Assembly: GCA_003696705.1 (NCBI GenBank)
Contig: RFGD01000436.1
Span: forward strand, 1-7,634
DNA: 7,634 bases
DNA from: Alphaproteobacteria bacterium
Lineage (GTDB): Bacteria > Pseudomonadota > Alphaproteobacteria > Rhodobacterales > Rhodobacteraceae
Reading direction: 5' to 3'
Below, in pieces: positions 6,211-7,634 of the stretch. A program made the translations under genes and the position numbers. Numbering within the stretch: position 1 is the first letter of the stretch; each line of letters begins with the position of its first letter. The notes beneath the pieces are model-generated. The model was not told the origin of the DNA. It was given only the letters and a program-made list of their open reading frames with translations, and did not search any database.

Positions 6211-7307
6211 GCCTTGGCTCCTTTCCGCCCCGACCCGAGAAGCGCGGGCTGGGAACGGTCGAGCGGCCAGCGGGGCCGGGCGCCAAGGTCGAGCCCGTCC
6301 TGCCCGCCCTGGCGGAAGCGCTCGATCCCTGCCCAGGCGACCATCGCCGCGTTGTCGGTGCAAAGCGACAAGGGCGGCGCCACGAACCGGGCCCCGCTTT
6401 CGGCCGCAACCTCGGTGAGCGCGGCCCGGATCTCGGCGTTGGCGGCGACACCGCCGGCGACGGCAAGCGACGGACTGTCGCCAAGCCGGTCGCGGTACAG
6501 CCGAAGGGCAAGCCGCGTCTTTTCGGACAACACGTCCCTTACGGCCCGCTGAAAACTGGCCGCCAGATCGGCCCGGTCCGCACGGCGCAGGCCGCCGGCA
6601 GCGGCGATCGCCTGATCGCGCGCGCGCAGGACCGCCGTCTTGAGCCCCGAGAAGGACATCGTGCAATCGGGGCGGTCCAGAAGCGGACGCGGCAGTGCGA
6701 AGCGGTTCGGGTCGCCGGCTTTCGCCTCGGCCTCGATGGCGGGGCCGCCGGGCTGGCCAAGCCCCAGGATCCGGGCGGTCTTGTCAAAGGCCTCTCCCGG
6801 CGCATCGTCGATGGTGCCGCCGACGCGAGTGAACGCCTCGGCCCCGTGCACCAGCAGGAACTGGCAATGCCCGCCCGAGACAAGAAGGCACAGATAGGGC
6901 GGCTCCAGACCATCGCTCAGCCCGGGGGTCAGGGCGTGCGCGGCAAGGTGGTTGACCCCGACAAGGGGAAGGCCGGTGCCCGCCGCGATGCCCTTGGCCA
7001 GCATGACGCCCGCCAGCACGCCGCCGATCAGCCCCGGTCCCGCCGTGACCGCGACCCCGTCCAGCGCCGCCAGTGTCAGCCCGGCATTGCGCAGCGCGCG
7101 CTCGACGGCGATGTCGAGCTTTTCGGCATGCGCGCGGGCCGCGATCTCGGGCACGACGCCGCCAAACGCCTCGTGCAGTTCGGTCTGGCCCATGACGACC
7201 GAGGAAAGGATCGACGGCATCTGGCCCGGCACATGGCGGACCACAGCGGCCGCGGTGTCGTCGCAGCTGCTTTCAATGCCAAGGAAGGTCACTTCCAACT
7301 CGTGCAT
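6207..7307 (-). CDS. tsaD: tRNA N6-adenosine threonylcarbamoyltransferase
   Basis: Catalytic subunit that transfers the threonylcarbamoyl group from threonylcarbamoyl-AMP to A37 of ANN-decoding tRNAs (t6A), acting with TsaB and TsaE; neither partner is in this window. The 366-aa product belongs to the ASKHA/Kae1 family: LGIESSCDDTA at 9-19, metal-binding H120 and H124 in GVNHLAAH, VSGGHC at 143-148, VAGGVAANAEIR at 283-294 and CTDNAAMVAWAG at 316-327 with D318. Length is normal for alphaproteobacteria. The start is the ATG at 7307; it has no clear ribosome binding site, but the conserved motif begins at residue 9, so the true start cannot lie much further in. The only other nearby option is the GTG at 7292. 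First gene of the minus-strand block and divergent from hemD. Confidence 0.97.
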   Translation of the reverse strand: MHELEVTFLGIESSCDDTAAAVVRHVPGQMPSILSSVVMGQTELHEAFGGVVPEIAARAHAEKLDIAVERALRNAGLTLAALDGVAVTAGPGLIGGVLAGVMLAKGIAAGTGLPLVGVNHLAAHALTPGLSDGLEPPYLCLLVSGGHCQFLLVHGAEAFTRVGGTIDDAPGEAFDKTARILGLGQPGGPAIEAEAKAGDPNRFALPRPLLDRPDCTMSFSGLKTAVLRARDQAIAAAGGLRRADRADLAASFQRAVRDVLSEKTRLALRLYRDRLGDSPSLAVAGGVAANAEIRAALTEVAAESGARFVAPPLSLCTDNAAMVAWAGIERFRQGGQDGLDLGARPRWPLDRSQPALLGSGRKGAKA

Positions 7308-7330
7308 CGCGTGCCGGTGTCCGGTCCCGG

Positions 7331-7359
7331 TTGCCAGGTTCTGGAAGGGCAGGTAACAC
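7331..7359 (+). promoter_or_regulatory. Candidate hemD promoter in the divergent tsaD/hemD gap
   Basis: TTGCCA (7331-7336, five of six matches to TTGACA) is followed after 17 bp by TAACAC (7354-7359, three of six matches to TATAAT). A start point about 7 nt beyond would fall at or next to the hemD GTG at 7366. The 58-nt gap must also hold or abut the tsaD promoter on the other strand, for which I see no convincing match. Confidence 0.35.
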
Positions 7360-7365
7360 CGGAGT

Positions 7366-7634
7366 GTGAACGAAACAATCCCGACCGACCGTCCCGTCAT
7401 CCTTCTGACGCGCCCGCGCGCGCGGTCCGAAGCCTTTGCACACCGCCTCGGCGCCGCGTTTGGGGACAGGGCCGAAGTCCTTGTCGCACCGCTGATCGAG
7501 ATCGTGGCGACAGACGCGGAACTTCCGCTTGAGGGCATCACGCACCTTCTGGTGACCTCTGCGAACGCGCTGCCAGCGCTGGACGGGGTCGAGCTGCCCG
7601 GGCCCGTTTCCGTCCTTTGCGTGGGGCCGCGCAC
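7366..7634 (+). CDS. hemD: Uroporphyrinogen-III synthase, N-terminal part (cut by window edge)
   Basis: Cyclises hydroxymethylbilane to uroporphyrinogen III (EC 4.2.1.75), the branch point for heme, siroheme, cobalamin and bacteriochlorophyll. The first 89 codons are present; the rest lies beyond the window. The N-terminus reads MNETIPTDRPVILLTRPRAR, with the family's LLTRPxxxSExF opening at about residues 13-23, then VAPLIEI at about 38-44 and LLVTSANAL at about 59-67, the usual HemD alternation of sheet and TSANA-type loop. An in-frame TAA at 7354-7356 leaves the GTG at 7366 as the only standard start before the conserved motif. GGAG sits just 1 nt before it, too close for a normal ribosome binding site, so leaderless initiation is possible. 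Divergent from tsaD. Confidence 0.9.
   Translation, partial: MNETIPTDRPVILLTRPRARSEAFAHRLGAAFGDRAEVLVAPLIEIVATDAELPLEGITHLLVTSANALPALDGVELPGPVSVLCVGPR

Noticed and set aside
4076..6552. Long plus-strand open frames (over 450 codons) opposite gpsA, the EVE gene, the DUF1761-type gene and the binding-protein start
   Set aside because: They are antisense to genes with clear family motifs, have low-complexity Gly/Arg/Ala/Pro-rich translations, and follow from the GC-rich third codon positions of the real genes.
6211..6666. Upstream extension of the gpsA frame into tsaD
   Set aside because: The Rossmann motif begins directly after the GTG at 6210, which has its own ribosome binding site, and the extension overlaps conserved tsaD sequence.
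7308..7634. Upstream extension of the tsaD frame to the window edge
   Set aside because: The plus strand there encodes recognisable HemD, and the TsaD motif LGIESSCDD starts nine residues after the ATG at 7307.
1..7634. tRNA or rRNA genes, insertion sequences, CRISPR arrays, attachment sites, toxin-antitoxin or defence genes
   Set aside because: I found no transposase-like protein, regularly spaced repeats, target-site duplications or RNA-gene signatures on either strand.

Overview
The window looks like chromosomal DNA from a GC-rich alphaproteobacterium, probably a Rhodobacterales member. The reasons are the high GC, strong AGGAGG-type ribosome binding sites, frequent GTG starts, and a tsaD-gpsA-EVE block divergent from hemD, an arrangement I recall from that order. 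The taxonomic call is inference. The window holds nine genes (eight complete, one cut by the right edge). There is no RNA gene, mobile element or CRISPR array, and no gene-free stretch longer than about 210 bases.

Left part (77-4136, minus strand, read right to left): a complete four-gene ABC importer of the spermidine/putrescine (Pot/Opp-like) class in the order binding protein, ATPase, permease B, permease C. The permeases follow tightly (ATGA overlap between ATPase and PotB-like, 10 nt between PotB-like and PotC-like). The binding-protein gene is separated from the ATPase gene by 97 nt holding a perfect 11-bp stem-loop, a layout that usually lets the abundant periplasmic protein be made in excess. 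The binding protein keeps the aromatic cage of PotD-like proteins but seems to lack the acidic residues that hold polyamine amines, so the ligand should be treated as unknown.

Middle (4137-4342): a 206-nt gap with a candidate terminator for the upstream operon, an A/T-rich patch with two tandem heptamers one helical turn apart (candidate promoter/operator), a leader with alternative hairpins, and the ribosome binding site of the importer operon.

Right part (4343-7307, minus strand): tsaD (t6A37 tRNA modification), gpsA (glycerol-3-phosphate dehydrogenase, start overlapping the tsaD stop as GTGA), an EVE-domain protein and a small DUF1761-type membrane protein, with gaps of -4, 38 and 57 nt, so plausibly one transcript. 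At 7366 on the plus strand hemD (uroporphyrinogen-III synthase) begins and runs off the window. Only 58 nt separate it from tsaD, and that gap holds a promoter-like pair that would place the transcript start at or next to the hemD GTG.

I see ordinary housekeeping and transport genes and no convincing undescribed system. The points worth a second look are the intercistronic hairpin, the altered ligand pocket, the tandem heptamers upstream of the importer, the possible leaderless hemD, and a base-composition drop in the two permease genes.
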